NCBI GenBank assembly: GCA_017940005.1
Contig: JAGAZO010000019.1
Span: 1 to 64,000, forward strand
Source of the DNA: Treponema sp.
Lineage (GTDB): Bacteria > Spirochaetota > Spirochaetia > Treponematales > Treponemataceae
Direction of reading: 5' to 3'
DNA: 64,000 nt
In this document: positions 16,188 through 25,147 of the stretch, in pieces
Position numbering within the stretch: the first letter of the stretch is position 1
How the letters are laid out: each line of letters starts with the position of its first letter
Program-made: the position numbers and the translations under genes
Notes under the pieces: generated by a model
Told to the model about the DNA's origin: nothing
The model's database searches: none
What the model saw: only the letters and a program-made list of their open reading frames with translations

Positions 16188-16416
16188 ACTCCTTTTCAAG
16201 GAGTGTTTAAAAACGTCACTAAAATGACGTGTCATTTTTAGCTTGCAGTTTGCTCCGCAAACTTGCATATTTACCTATGCGCGTGCACTTCATGCAACTG
16301 CGCACTAATTACACGCGTCCTCATTCCATTACGCTTTTGTAGTGCAGTTTTGAGCGACGCACGATTTTGAACAGTTAAGATTTTGAAAAATCGTTCGTTG
16401 TTCAAAATCAAGGAGG
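16188..16416 (+). promoter_or_regulatory. Leader with alternative hairpins (candidate riboregulator)
   Basis: The leader opens with the hairpin ACTCCTT-TTC-AAGGAGT (16188-16204), whose left arm could also pair with the real ribosome-binding site. Further dyads follow (around 16212-16228 and 16240-16266). Near the gene, GATTTTGAAC (16363-16372) and GATTTTGAA (16379-16387) can each pair with GTTCAAAATC (16400-16409), which touches the AAGGAGG site (16410-16416). Two mutually exclusive stems at a ribosome-binding site suggest control of translation. It matches no riboswitch class I recognise. Confidence 0.45.
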
Positions 16417-16421
16417 TCTTT

Positions 16422-17060
16422 ATGAATAAAACTGTTTCGCGCAATAGAACAATTGCATTGACAGGTGCACTTTGTGCGCTCGTTGTTATTCTCGGTATGC
16501 CACCAGTTTCTCTTGGCATGATTCGCATTGGACCGCATGCCTCTATAACGATTATGCATATTCCCGTATTGCTTGCTGCTATGCTCATTGCGAATACAGC
16601 GGGGCTTGTTTCTGGCGTTGTTGTCGGTGCTGTGTTCGGCATTTTCAGTTTGATAATCAATGCTATTTCTCCGTCTGGTGCACTCAGTCCACTTTTTGTT
16701 AATCCTGGTGTGTCTGTTTTGCCGCGTATGATGCTTGGTGTTGTAGCATGGTTTTTATGGAAATTAATAAATTTAATTCCTCACCTGCCAAAACCTGTGG
16801 CAGCGGCAATCACAGCGTTTATTTCTACGTTTGCACATACATGCATGGTTATTGGCGCACTCTATGTCTTTGCGTTTAGAGGTGTGTTTGAAGTAATGAA
16901 TGGGCGTGGTTATTTTGCAGTGATGGCGGCGTTGCTTCCAAATGCAATCGTTGAAGCAATTGGAGCTGCAATTGTGTGTACTGCTGTTATCGGTGCAATG
17001 AGTGTGGCGCATGGTAAAAAATCAAAACTATCACAAGAACAAAACGACACAGAAGAGTGA
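16422..17060 (+). CDS. ECF transporter S component (substrate unknown)
   Basis: 212 residues from ATG 16422, with a consensus AAGGAGG site. Six membrane helices and family motifs: ASITIMHIPVLLAAMLIAN, AGLVSGVVVGAVFGIFSL and FVNPGVSVLPRMMLGVVAW, as in PF12822-type S components. It binds a micronutrient in the membrane. No ATPase or T component is adjacent. It must use either a shared EcfAT module elsewhere or the bioY-linked one, which is less likely. The unusual leader suggests vitamin-dependent regulation, but the vitamin is not evident. Confidence 0.85.
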   Translation: MNKTVSRNRTIALTGALCALVVILGMPPVSLGMIRIGPHASITIMHIPVLLAAMLIANTAGLVSGVVVGAVFGIFSLIINAISPSGALSPLFVNPGVSVLPRMMLGVVAWFLWKLINLIPHLPKPVAAAITAFISTFAHTCMVIGALYVFAFRGVFEVMNGRGYFAVMAALLPNAIVEAIGAAIVCTAVIGAMSVAHGKKSKLSQEQNDTEE

Positions 17061-17154
17061 TTTCATGACGGCAACAAAAATTAATAATTATTAAAAGTGT
17101 GTATTGTGCCGTGAGTACTATATTTGCACAGTATGTAATTTCTAGGGATATGCT

Positions 17155-18600
17155 ATGAAAATCGTTATAGTCGGCGCAGGATTTACTGGTATTCATTTAG
17201 CAAAATTATTAATCAATGAAAAGAATGATGTTGCGCTTATCGACAACAATGAAGCAACAGTGCGTCATGTGTCAAATCAGCTTGATTGCACGGTGATGCT
17301 CGCAGACGGCAACGACTTGAATACGCTTGAAGAGGTGGGCATTGCAAAAGCACATGCGCTCGTATGCGTAACAGAAAGCGATGAAATCAACATGATTACG
17401 TGTTCGCTCGTTGACACGGTGTATCCTGATGTCATAAAGATTGCGCGCGTGAGAAACTACGCGTATTATGTAAATACTGCTGCCACAAAAAAACGACACG
17501 CTGATTTTTTCAGCGGCAAAAACCGTCCGCTATATGGCATCGATTACATGATAAATCCCGATGTAGAGGCTGCGAGCGCGATTGTGCAAGCTGTTGAAAA
17601 CGGAGCTGTGAGTGATGTGCAGGCGTTTGCAGGAAGTGACTACGAGCTTACGCGCATGACGATTGCAGAAGGCAGCAAGCTCGCAGACCAAAAACTACAG
17701 ACAGTGCGTTCACTTTCCGATAAGCACTTTCTTATTGCGTATGTGGAAGAAGATGAAAAAACATCGCTCCCAAGCGGCGATACTATTCTGAAGCCGGGCG
17801 ACAGCATCGGCGTGCTTGCGTTAAAAAATGACGTGAATGAAATGCTTGCGTTGTGCGGCTCTGCACAAAAATCGCTCAACAGCATTGCGCTCATCGGCGC
17901 GGGAAGAATCGGTACTATCATTGCAGAAAAATTGATGCAGCCGAAAGAAAAGAAATCGTTACGTGCGTTGTTTTCGCGGCAAGCAGTCAAGCGCCCTCAA
18001 ACATTTGTCATCATTGATAACGATGAAGCGTTGACAAAAAAAGCCGCTGAAAAATTTCCGAGCGCAAATGTGTTCTGCGCTGATGCAACAGATGAATCGT
18101 TTTTGCAGGAAGAAGGCATTGATAAATTTGATTTAGCAATTTGCGCCACGCACAATCACGAGATGAACATGGTGCTTGCAGCGTTTCTCGAATCGCTCGG
18201 CGTTGGACAATCAGTAAGTCTCGTTACGAGTTCTGCATTTTCTTCCATTGCGCGAAAGCTTGGCATTGATGTGTCTGTGCCGCTTCGCGACGCTGTTGTC
18301 GATTCTATTATGAGTCACTTGCGTGGAAAATCTGTGAAAGAAGTGCATACCATAACGACGGGCGATTTAGAAATCATCGAATGCGTGCTTCCCGAAGATT
18401 CAAAAGTGATTAATAAAACGCTGAAAGATGTTTCAAATCCCGGCGTGTTCCTCGTGCTGTTGCTTAAAAAACATGATTCTTCAGCGTATGAAATTCCTGT
18501 TGGCGACACGTTGCTCAATGCTGGCGACCATGTTGTTTTAATAACGCTTGCAGAGGAGAACAGCAAAATAGTTTCATTTTTTGGCGGCAGCGTAAAGTAG
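17155..18600 (+). CDS. trkA: Trk potassium uptake regulatory NAD-binding protein TrkA
   Basis: 481 residues made of two RCK units. Each has an NAD-binding Rossmann start (KIVIVGAGFTGIHLAKLL and SIALIGAGRIGTIIAEKL), an aspartate at the second strand (ALIDNN, VIIDND), and a TrkA-C domain (GSKLADQKLQTV, PEDSKVINKTLKDV). It sits on the cytosolic face of TrkH and gates it in response to nucleotides. AGGGA precedes the ATG. trkH follows 42 bp downstream in the same direction, so they are probably one operon. Confidence 0.95.
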   Translation: MKIVIVGAGFTGIHLAKLLINEKNDVALIDNNEATVRHVSNQLDCTVMLADGNDLNTLEEVGIAKAHALVCVTESDEINMITCSLVDTVYPDVIKIARVRNYAYYVNTAATKKRHADFFSGKNRPLYGIDYMINPDVEAASAIVQAVENGAVSDVQAFAGSDYELTRMTIAEGSKLADQKLQTVRSLSDKHFLIAYVEEDEKTSLPSGDTILKPGDSIGVLALKNDVNEMLALCGSAQKSLNSIALIGAGRIGTIIAEKLMQPKEKKSLRALFSRQAVKRPQTFVIIDNDEALTKKAAEKFPSANVFCADATDESFLQEEGIDKFDLAICATHNHEMNMVLAAFLESLGVGQSVSLVTSSAFSSIARKLGIDVSVPLRDAVVDSIMSHLRGKSVKEVHTITTGDLEIIECVLPEDSKVINKTLKDVSNPGVFLVLLLKKHDSSAYEIPVGDTLLNAGDHVVLITLAEENSKIVSFFGGSVK

Positions 18601-18642
18601 CGCGGCTTGCGCAATGGCGACTTCGGTGCGCAAGGATAAAAC

Positions 18643-20088
18643 ATGACAGTATTAACATTTTTAAAAATCATCTCGATAATCATTGCATTTGTTGGCACGT
18701 CATTTTTATTTCCCATAGGAACGGCAGCTGCGCTCGGAGAAACTGTCGTGCTGCCGTCGTTTATTATTCCGATGATTGCGAGCTGGATTGCAGCGGCAAT
18801 CATTTTTATTGCGGGCAGAAAACATACAATACGCCTTTCAACACGCGGTACGTTTGTCATTGTTGCAGTTGCGTGGGTAAGCGTGAGTTTGTTCGGCGCA
18901 GCGCCGCTCTACTTTAGCGGCGCAATTCCGCATTTTGCTGATGCAGTTTTTGAAAGCGTCAGCGGCATTTCGACAACAGGCGCAACAATTTTGAACGAAG
19001 TTGAATCACTTCCGAGAAGCATCAACTTGTGGCGCTGCGAAACGCATTGGCTCGGAGGCATGGGAATTGTTGCGCTCACTGTTGCGCTTTTGCCGTTGCT
19101 CGGCGTAGGCGGCTTTCAGTTGATAAAAGCGGAGACGACTGGTCCTGAAAAAGGAAAGGTGACACCGAAAATCACGACAACGGCAAAAATCTTGTGGGCT
19201 ACATATGCGGTACTCACTGTGTTGCAGCTTATCTTGCTTATGGTCGCGGGCATGGATTTTATCGATGCGCTTTCACACGCATTTGCCACGCTCGGCACTG
19301 GCGGATTTTCTACGCGCAATACAAGCGTCGGCGCATACAATTCTGCTACAATCGATATAATCTGCACCGTGTTCATGGTCATTGCAGGAGTAAATTTCAG
19401 TTTGTACTATTACGCGGTCATCAGAAAATTTTCAGAGATTCGCGAGAACACGGAGCTTAAAGTATACATCGGCATTTTTTTTGTTGCTGCGTTGCTTTTA
19501 GCGCTTTTAACAATGCAGCAGTACGGCTCATTTTTTCGCGCGTTCAGATACAGCTCATTTCAAAGCGCTGCAATTTTAACAACAACAGGATTTGCCACCG
19601 CAGATTTTACTACGTGGGTGCCCGTGGCGCAATTAATAATTTTTCTTTTGTATTTTATTGGCGGATGTGCCGGTTCTACTGGCGGTGGCATCAAGGTGAT
19701 TCGCTGGATTGTGCTCACAAAGCAAGTGCACAATGAAACAAAAAAATTGCTCCACCCGCACGGTATTTTTAACATTCGCTTGAACGGAAAAGTTGCAAGC
19801 AAAGGTCTTGTGTTAAACATAGCAGCATTCATCTCGCTCTATTTTCTGCTCGTGATGATTACAGCTGCAATTGGCTGTCTTTTTAATTTAGATATATTCA
19901 GCTCGTTGACAGGCGCGCTTTCCATGGTCGGTAACGTTGGTCCTGCGTTTAATAAACTTGGACCGTCGTGCAACTACGGTTTTTTACCAGATACAGTAAA
20001 GTGGTGGTACAGTTTTGCAATGCTTGCTGGTCGCCTCGAATTATACACGATGATTATTTACTTTTTGCCTGCATACTGGAAAAAGTGA
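18643..20088 (+). CDS. trkH: Trk potassium transporter TrkH
   Basis: 481 residues, integral membrane. It has the four pore-loop repeats of the family, with selectivity-filter-like segments SGISTTGATIL, LGTGGFSTRN, TTTGFATADF and VGNVGPAFNKLGP, and GGCAGSTGGGIKVIRW before the third. It moves K+ under control of TrkA. A good AAGGA site precedes the ATG. A hairpin-rich repeat (20102-20140) follows and probably ends transcription. Confidence 0.95.
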   Translation: MTVLTFLKIISIIIAFVGTSFLFPIGTAAALGETVVLPSFIIPMIASWIAAAIIFIAGRKHTIRLSTRGTFVIVAVAWVSVSLFGAAPLYFSGAIPHFADAVFESVSGISTTGATILNEVESLPRSINLWRCETHWLGGMGIVALTVALLPLLGVGGFQLIKAETTGPEKGKVTPKITTTAKILWATYAVLTVLQLILLMVAGMDFIDALSHAFATLGTGGFSTRNTSVGAYNSATIDIICTVFMVIAGVNFSLYYYAVIRKFSEIRENTELKVYIGIFFVAALLLALLTMQQYGSFFRAFRYSSFQSAAILTTTGFATADFTTWVPVAQLIIFLLYFIGGCAGSTGGGIKVIRWIVLTKQVHNETKKLLHPHGIFNIRLNGKVASKGLVLNIAAFISLYFLLVMITAAIGCLFNLDIFSSLTGALSMVGNVGPAFNKLGPSCNYGFLPDTVKWWYSFAMLAGRLELYTMIIYFLPAYWKK

Positions 20089-20101
20089 GCGCGCACAATC
20101 A

Positions 20102-20140
20102 CCAACCTCGCCGAAGAGCAGCGAGGTATGGCGCTCTTCT
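20102..20140 (+). repeat. Hairpin repeat between convergent trkH and Fur-like gene, copy 1
   Basis: Contains CCTCGC/GCGAGG and GAAGAGC/GCTCTTC stems. A second copy lies at 27134-27170 with two differences in 37 bases. The position between convergent genes suggests a bidirectional terminator. Confidence 0.6.
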
Positions 20141-20163
20141 GAAAAACATATGGCAACAGTCGT

Positions 20164-20427
20164 TCAACTAGAACGCTGCATGCGCAGTTGTGGTTCAATC
20201 GTCACATGTTGTCGTTGAATGTAGCCGAGTTCTTGGAGCGAGTTCACCATTCTGTACACTGTTGCCCGTCCAATCGAGCTGTCTGCTTTGTGCGCGCTAT
20301 AAAACAGCTCTTTTGGCGACATGCCGGGGCTTTTCAATATGAGCGCAAGCAATCGTTTGCGTTGAACTGTTATGCGCATTCCATTTTTTTTGAATGAAGC
20401 GAGTATTTCTTTAAATGTTTGTTCCAT
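20164..20427 (-). CDS. Fur-like winged-helix protein lacking the metal-binding domain
   Basis: 87 residues from ATG 20427. It matches only the N-terminal DNA-binding half of Fur-family repressors: LASFKKNGMRITVQRKRLLA, MSPKELFYSAHK and the recognition helix region SIGRATVYRMVNSLQELGYI. The usual family length is 130-150 residues. The C-terminal dimerisation domain with its His-rich metal site is absent, and no continuation is visible in other frames beyond the stop. An upstream extension to 20460 has no ribosome-binding site. It is divergent from the ABC/TonB operon, with a 40-bp palindrome between them. It may regulate that operon, be a partner of another regulator, or be a decaying gene. 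Confidence 0.75.
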   Translation of the reverse strand: MEQTFKEILASFKKNGMRITVQRKRLLALILKSPGMSPKELFYSAHKADSSIGRATVYRMVNSLQELGYIQRQHVTIEPQLRMQRSS

Positions 20428-20530
20428 AAAAATTAAATATCCTGAATTAAGGAATAACATACTTCGTCGTTTGCGGCGAAGTTGTTGATTAGTTGTGAAT
20501 CACTTTCAAAAAGCGATGTGTAGTGCAAAA

Positions 20531-20570
20531 CTTTTTACAAAAGTTAGTATATGCTAATTTTTGTAAAAAG
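20531..20570. promoter_or_regulatory. 40-bp palindrome containing the TTAG/CTAA operator
   Basis: The arms CTTTTTACAAAA and TTTTGTAAAAAG flank a central TTAGTATATGCTAA (20544-20557). Of 20 base pairs, 18 are complementary and 2 are G/T, with no loop. It lies between the divergent Fur-like gene and the ABC/TonB operon. I interpret it as an operator for one or both. Confidence 0.7.
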
Positions 20571-20754
20571 TCTAGTATTTTAGTGGACAAATGATTAATA
20601 ATTATTAAAATATTTTTTCACAATACGGACTGTTGAAAAAAAATCTCAATAACGAGCTGTGTTGCATAATAGTTTTTTGTTTATTTTTATGTTAGCATGG
20701 GCAAACGATTGTGTGCATCGCTAAATTAGTGCAACGTTTTTCAAAGGATTTTTT

Positions 20755-22524
20755 ATGATGATTGACAAGCGGCTGGTAAACGCTGTGCCGCATGTAAAAA
20801 AATATGTTTTTGCAACAGTGCTTGTGCGCACCTGTGCGCTTTTTGCAAATATAGTGCTGATTTTTGCTGTGGCGCATATAGTGCGCACGCGCGGCAACCG
20901 CTGGCAGATTCCTGCACTCGTGATTGTGCTGTCACTTGCTGTGCGCATTGCCTGCGACATTGCCGCGTCATATGCAAGCTATCGAGCTTCGAGTGGTGTA
21001 AAGCGCACGTTGCGCTGTCGCATCTATCAAAAGTTGTTGCGGCTTGGCACAGGCTACCAAGAGCAAACGACGACGGCAAAAGTCGTGCAGCTTGCAGTAG
21101 AAGGCGTGGAGCAGCTTGAAACATGGTTCAGTTCGTTTTTGCCGCAGTTTTACTACAGCGTGATTGCCGCTGTTGCAACATTTGTCGTGCTTGCGTTTTT
21201 GAACATGCGCATGGCGCTCATTTTGCTTGCGTGTGTGCCGCTCATTCCCATTTCAATGATGATTGTGCAGCGCATTGCAAAACGTTTGCTCGGCAAGTAT
21301 TGGGCGCAGTACGCTTCCCTCGCGGGCAATTTTTTGGAAAACTTGCAAGGCTTGACGACATTGCAAATATATAAAGCTGACGAGTACAAAGCTCGTCAGA
21401 TGGCACAGGAAGCAGAGCGTTTCCGCACAGTAACGATGAAAGTGCTTTCTATGCAACTCAATTCAATCATCGTGATGGATATTGTTGCGTTTGGCGGTGC
21501 GGGGCTTGGCATTGCAGTGGCACTTGCATCATTTTATGCAGCCGCGCTCTCGCTCGACCATGCGTTCATTTGCATTTTGCTTTCTGCGGATTTTTTTATT
21601 CCATTGCGTGCGCTCGGCAGCGCATTCCACACAGCGATGAACGGCATCACTGCAAGCAAAAATATTTTTGCGTTGCTCGACACAAAAGAGCGTGAATGCG
21701 GAACTCTCGCTGTTCCCGCTCTACAGCATGGCGTGCCGATTTACAAGGCGCACAAACTCGGCTATCAATTTGACCGTGTTGTGTTGCACGACTGCACTAT
21801 CGAGATTGCAGAAGGGAGCTATGCCGCATTTGTTGGAAAAAGTGGCAGCGGCAAAAGCACTGCGGCAAAAGTGCTCGCGGGGATATGTGCGTCATACAGC
21901 GGTTCAGTGCGTGTGAATGGTGTAGAGCTTGCGGACATTGCGCCGTCATCGCTGTATGAATATACGACGTACATCAGTCATCGTGATTGGATTTTTGCAG
22001 GCACCGTGCGCGACTGTCTGTGCGAAGGAAATGCCAATGCGCGTGATGATGAGCTGTGGCATGCGCTAGAATCTGTGAGGCTCGCATCGTTTTTGCGTGA
22101 GCGCGACGGACTTGACACGCACATTCAAGAAGGCGGCGCAAATTTTTCTGGCGGGCAAAAGCAACGGCTTTCGATTGCGCGCGCACTGCTCCGAAACAGC
22201 AGCGTGTACATCTTTGACGAGGCGACGAGCAACATAGACGTTGAAAGCGAGCAGGCAATTTTAGCGTTGTTGCATGAGCTTAAAGGCAAAAAGACAATCA
22301 TCATGATAAGTCATCGCGCAGAAAATTGTGCAGGTGCAGATGTCGTCTATTACTTTGAAAATGGCGCAGTGCGCAAAGAAACTGCCGCAACTGTTTGCCG
22401 TGTTGAAAGCGAGCGTGCCAGAGGCAAAACGTGCACCGCAACTGTTGAAAGCGTGCGCATACGTGGCGAGATGTGCGATGCGCTCGCTTCCCGTACTACG
22501 CACCTGGCGGGAGGTGCACAATGA
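20755..22524 (+). CDS. ABC half-transporter, exporter fold (first of a pair)
   Basis: 589 residues: a six-helix membrane domain (about 1-310) fused to an ATPase. Motifs: Walker A GKSGSGKSTAAK, signature FSGGQKQRLSIARALL, Walker B SVYIFDEATSNID and switch His in ISHRAE. A Cys/Arg-rich tail of about 45 residues follows the ATPase. Such half-transporters work as heterodimers, here with the next gene (ATGA overlap). Because the pair leads an operon ending in exbB-exbD-tonB beside a TonB-dependent receptor, I infer import of an iron complex in the manner of YbtPQ or IrtAB, rather than export. A CydDC-like role is the main alternative. Confidence 0.85.
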   Translation: MMIDKRLVNAVPHVKKYVFATVLVRTCALFANIVLIFAVAHIVRTRGNRWQIPALVIVLSLAVRIACDIAASYASYRASSGVKRTLRCRIYQKLLRLGTGYQEQTTTAKVVQLAVEGVEQLETWFSSFLPQFYYSVIAAVATFVVLAFLNMRMALILLACVPLIPISMMIVQRIAKRLLGKYWAQYASLAGNFLENLQGLTTLQIYKADEYKARQMAQEAERFRTVTMKVLSMQLNSIIVMDIVAFGGAGLGIAVALASFYAAALSLDHAFICILLSADFFIPLRALGSAFHTAMNGITASKNIFALLDTKERECGTLAVPALQHGVPIYKAHKLGYQFDRVVLHDCTIEIAEGSYAAFVGKSGSGKSTAAKVLAGICASYSGSVRVNGVELADIAPSSLYEYTTYISHRDWIFAGTVRDCLCEGNANARDDELWHALESVRLASFLRERDGLDTHIQEGGANFSGGQKQRLSIARALLRNSSVYIFDEATSNIDVESEQAILALLHELKGKKTIIMISHRAENCAGADVVYYFENGAVRKETAATVCRVESERARGKTCTATVESVRIRGEMCDALASRTTHLAGGAQ

Positions 22525-24233
22525 AAACATTGTTGCGATTGTCAAAATTGATTGCACCGCTTTTTCCCATAATGGCGCTTGCTGTCATATTCGGTACGAC
22601 AGGATTTTTTTGTGCCATTGGCATTCCGTTGCTCGGCGCGTTTGCGCTTACACAGCATGTACCGCTTACGCTGCTTGTACTTGCAGGCGTTTTGCGCGGC
22701 GTGCTGCATTATGCCGAGCAGTATTGCAATCACTTTATTGCATTTACGCTGCTTGCACAGATTCGCAACATTGTGTTCGCAAAACTGCGCGCGCTTGGTC
22801 CTGCAAAACTTGAAGGCAGACAAAAAGGCGCGCTCATTTCGCTCATCACGTCTGACATTGAACTGCTCGAACTGTTTTATGCGCATACTGTTTCTCCTGT
22901 GTGTATCGCATTTCTTGTGAACGCGGCGATGACCACGCTTCTTTGGATACAGCACAGCGCGCTCGGAATTGCCGCGCTCGTGTTTTATACAGTAGTGGGA
23001 ACATGTATTCCGCTTGTCGTGCAAAAGCGCGCGCTCAAAGCGGGAGCCGTGTACCGTATGCAATTTGCCACGATGAATGCGTTCTTGCTCGACACACTGC
23101 GCGGGTTGCAGCAGAGCATTTTGTATAAAACGGGCGAAAAAAAATTGCGCGCGCTTGAAGAAAAAAGTGATGCGCTTTCTGCGAGCAAAAAATCTCTTGC
23201 GCTGCATGAGGGATGTACTGCCGCGCTCATCGACTGTTGCGTGATTTTTGCTTCTGTTGTTATGCTTGCGCTTTCGCTTGTTTTATATCGTAATGGCGCG
23301 ATTGATTTTGGAACAGTTGTTTTTTCAGTGACTGCGATGTTCAGCTCGTTTGGTCCAGTGATTGCGGTGGCGCGGCTTGGAAACAGCCTTTCGCAAACAG
23401 TTGCAGCAGGTGCGCGCGTGCTCGCGTTGCTTGACGAATCGCCTGTCGTTGCAGAAGTGACAGATGGCATTGCCATAGACAGAGCGCATTTCAGTGGCGC
23501 ACGATTGCAGTCTGTGACGTTTGCATATGAGCATGGCGCAGAAAAAAAGTATTCGTGTATGCAACGAACAGCGAGCAATGCGCAAGGTGCTGCTCTGTCT
23601 GCAACTGCTGCGCAACAGCCTGACAGAGAAAATGTTGTGACCAACATCTCTCTTGATTTTCCTGTCAATAAAATTACAGGCATACAGGGAAAGAGCGGCA
23701 GCGGCAAATCAACATTGTTAAAATTGCTCATGTACTTTTGGCGCGTGGACAGCGGCACGATACATGTAAGCGGCAATGAAATCAGCACAATAACTACGTC
23801 ATCGCTGCGTGAAGCAGAAAGTTACGTAACGCAGGAGACAGTGCTCTTTCACGACACAATAGAAAACAACATGCGCATTGCAAAGCTCGATGCAACAGAC
23901 GATGAGATTGTCGAAGCGTGCAAAAAAGCAAGCGTTCACGAATTTATCATGTCGTTGCCGCAAGGGTACCAAACACATGTTGCAGAACTCGGCGACAATT
24001 TTTCAGGTGGCGAGCGGCAGCGGCTTGGACTTGCGCGCGCATTTTTGCACGATGGTGATTTGCTGTTGCTTGACGAACCGACAAGCAATCTCGACTTATA
24101 TAACGAGCACATCATCCTTGATTCAGTGCGCACGGCAGCGCAGCAAAAAGCAGTCGTGCTCGTGTCGCATCGCGAATCGACGCTTTTGATTGCAGATTTT
24201 GTATACAAGCTTGAAGTAGCGAGGCAATCATGA
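22521..24233 (+). CDS. ABC half-transporter, exporter fold (second of a pair)
   Basis: 570 residues from ATG 22521, overlapping the first half-transporter by 4 bp. Six membrane helices (about 1-300) and an ATPase with GKSGSGKSTLLK, FSGGERQRLGLARAFL, LLLLDEPTSNLD and VSHRES. A Lys/Ser/Gln-rich insert (about 350-380) lies between the membrane part and Walker A. It should dimerise with the upstream product to give two complete ATP sites. Its stop overlaps the start of the ybaN-like gene (ATGA), so the operon is tightly coupled. Confidence 0.85.
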   Translation: MKTLLRLSKLIAPLFPIMALAVIFGTTGFFCAIGIPLLGAFALTQHVPLTLLVLAGVLRGVLHYAEQYCNHFIAFTLLAQIRNIVFAKLRALGPAKLEGRQKGALISLITSDIELLELFYAHTVSPVCIAFLVNAAMTTLLWIQHSALGIAALVFYTVVGTCIPLVVQKRALKAGAVYRMQFATMNAFLLDTLRGLQQSILYKTGEKKLRALEEKSDALSASKKSLALHEGCTAALIDCCVIFASVVMLALSLVLYRNGAIDFGTVVFSVTAMFSSFGPVIAVARLGNSLSQTVAAGARVLALLDESPVVAEVTDGIAIDRAHFSGARLQSVTFAYEHGAEKKYSCMQRTASNAQGAALSATAAQQPDRENVVTNISLDFPVNKITGIQGKSGSGKSTLLKLLMYFWRVDSGTIHVSGNEISTITTSSLREAESYVTQETVLFHDTIENNMRIAKLDATDDEIVEACKKASVHEFIMSLPQGYQTHVAELGDNFSGGERQRLGLARAFLHDGDLLLLDEPTSNLDLYNEHIILDSVRTAAQQKAVVLVSHRESTLLIADFVYKLEVARQS

Positions 24234-24694
24234 AAATCACTAAACCGCTGTGGATTGGAATAGGTTTTATTGCGCTGGGACTTGGTGCGCTCGGCGTGCC
24301 GCTTCCCGTTTTACCGACGACGCCGTTTTTGCTGCTTGCAGCATTTTGTTTTGCAAAAGGTTCAGACCGCCTTAACAATTGGTTTCGCGCGACAAAATTG
24401 TATAAACGTCATCTGGAAAGCTTTGTGCAGAACCGTGCAATGACGCTCAAAACAAAATTGAGCATATTGATTCCTGCGACAATTATGCTTGTGTTTGCGT
24501 TTGTCGGAATGAGTCGCAAAGATACCGTTGGCACGCGAATAGGCAGAGCAGTTATCCTCGTTTTGATTGCGCTCAAGTACATGTATTTTTTTACCAAAAT
24601 CAAAACGATACGACAAAACGAAGCGCAAACTGCCATGAAAAACATAGCGCAGAGTGAACAAGTGAATGACGCACATGAGGAAGCGCGTGCGTAG
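24230..24694 (+). CDS. YbaN/DUF454 family inner-membrane protein
   Basis: 154 residues with membrane helices at about 5-40 and 80-125. The family signature is clear: GIGFIALGLGALGVPLPVLP, TTPFLLLAAFCFAKGS and FKDxRAMTLKTK-like NRAMTLKTKLSI. The molecular function of DUF454 is not established; in several bacteria it is next to haem or iron genes. Its overlap with both neighbours and its place in this operon support a role in the uptake system or its regulation by iron. Confidence 0.85.
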   Translation: MKITKPLWIGIGFIALGLGALGVPLPVLPTTPFLLLAAFCFAKGSDRLNNWFRATKLYKRHLESFVQNRAMTLKTKLSILIPATIMLVFAFVGMSRKDTVGTRIGRAVILVLIALKYMYFFTKIKTIRQNEAQTAMKNIAQSEQVNDAHEEARA

Positions 24695-25070
24695 TCAAGC
24701 TGCTGAAAAAAAGCGTATGCAAGAATACCGCACGGTGCTTTTGATGATACAGCTTTATTGCAAAGACAAACACGGCAGAAAAACGGCGTTGCGTTCTGCC
24801 AAAGAATTATGCAGCGAATGCAGTGCGCTTGCTGCATATGTGCGCGAACGAGAAGCGCATTGTCCATTCATGGAGGCAAAGACATTTTGCAGCTTGTGCA
24901 AAGTACATTGCTACAGAAACGATATGCGCGAGAAAATCAAAAACGTAATGCGCTATTCAGGTCCACGCATGTTGCTCTATTGTCCGATAACTGCAATTCG
25001 CCATCTTGTTTTGACGGTAAAAGCAAAGCACACGTTGCACAGGAGATTGCTTGCGCAAGTTCAACGGTAA
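24666..25070 (+). CDS. YgbA-like (nitrous-oxide-stimulated promoter family) protein
   Basis: Up to 134 residues; ATG 24666 and ATG 24675 are both possible and both overlap the preceding gene in another frame. It matches the YgbA family (PF11756) by the cysteine pattern CSEC...CPFMEAKTFCSLCKVHCYRNDMREKI followed by VMRYSGPRMLLYCPITAIRHL. It is cytosolic, with six or more conserved Cys that could bind metal or an Fe-S cluster. YgbA in enterobacteria responds to nitric oxide and iron. Its place in an uptake operon suggests a link to iron or nitrosative stress here. Confidence 0.85.
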   Translation: MTHMRKRVRSQAAEKKRMQEYRTVLLMIQLYCKDKHGRKTALRSAKELCSECSALAAYVREREAHCPFMEAKTFCSLCKVHCYRNDMREKIKNVMRYSGPRMLLYCPITAIRHLVLTVKAKHTLHRRLLAQVQR

Positions 25071-25147
25071 CAATCATGTCTGCTTAAAAGCTGTGCGTTT
25101 TTGCATGGAAATGTGTCGTAGTAATCGCGTTGTGTACAGGAGAAAAA

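Noticed and set aside
20531-20570. 40-bp palindrome as a terminator
   Set aside because: It is 3' of neither gene, lying between divergent starts, and has no T run.
17081-20607. TTAATAATTATTAA at 17081-17094 and 20594-20607
   Set aside because: Identical AT palindromes near two promoters, but pure AT dyads are expected by chance in AT-rich spacers. No third copy was seen.
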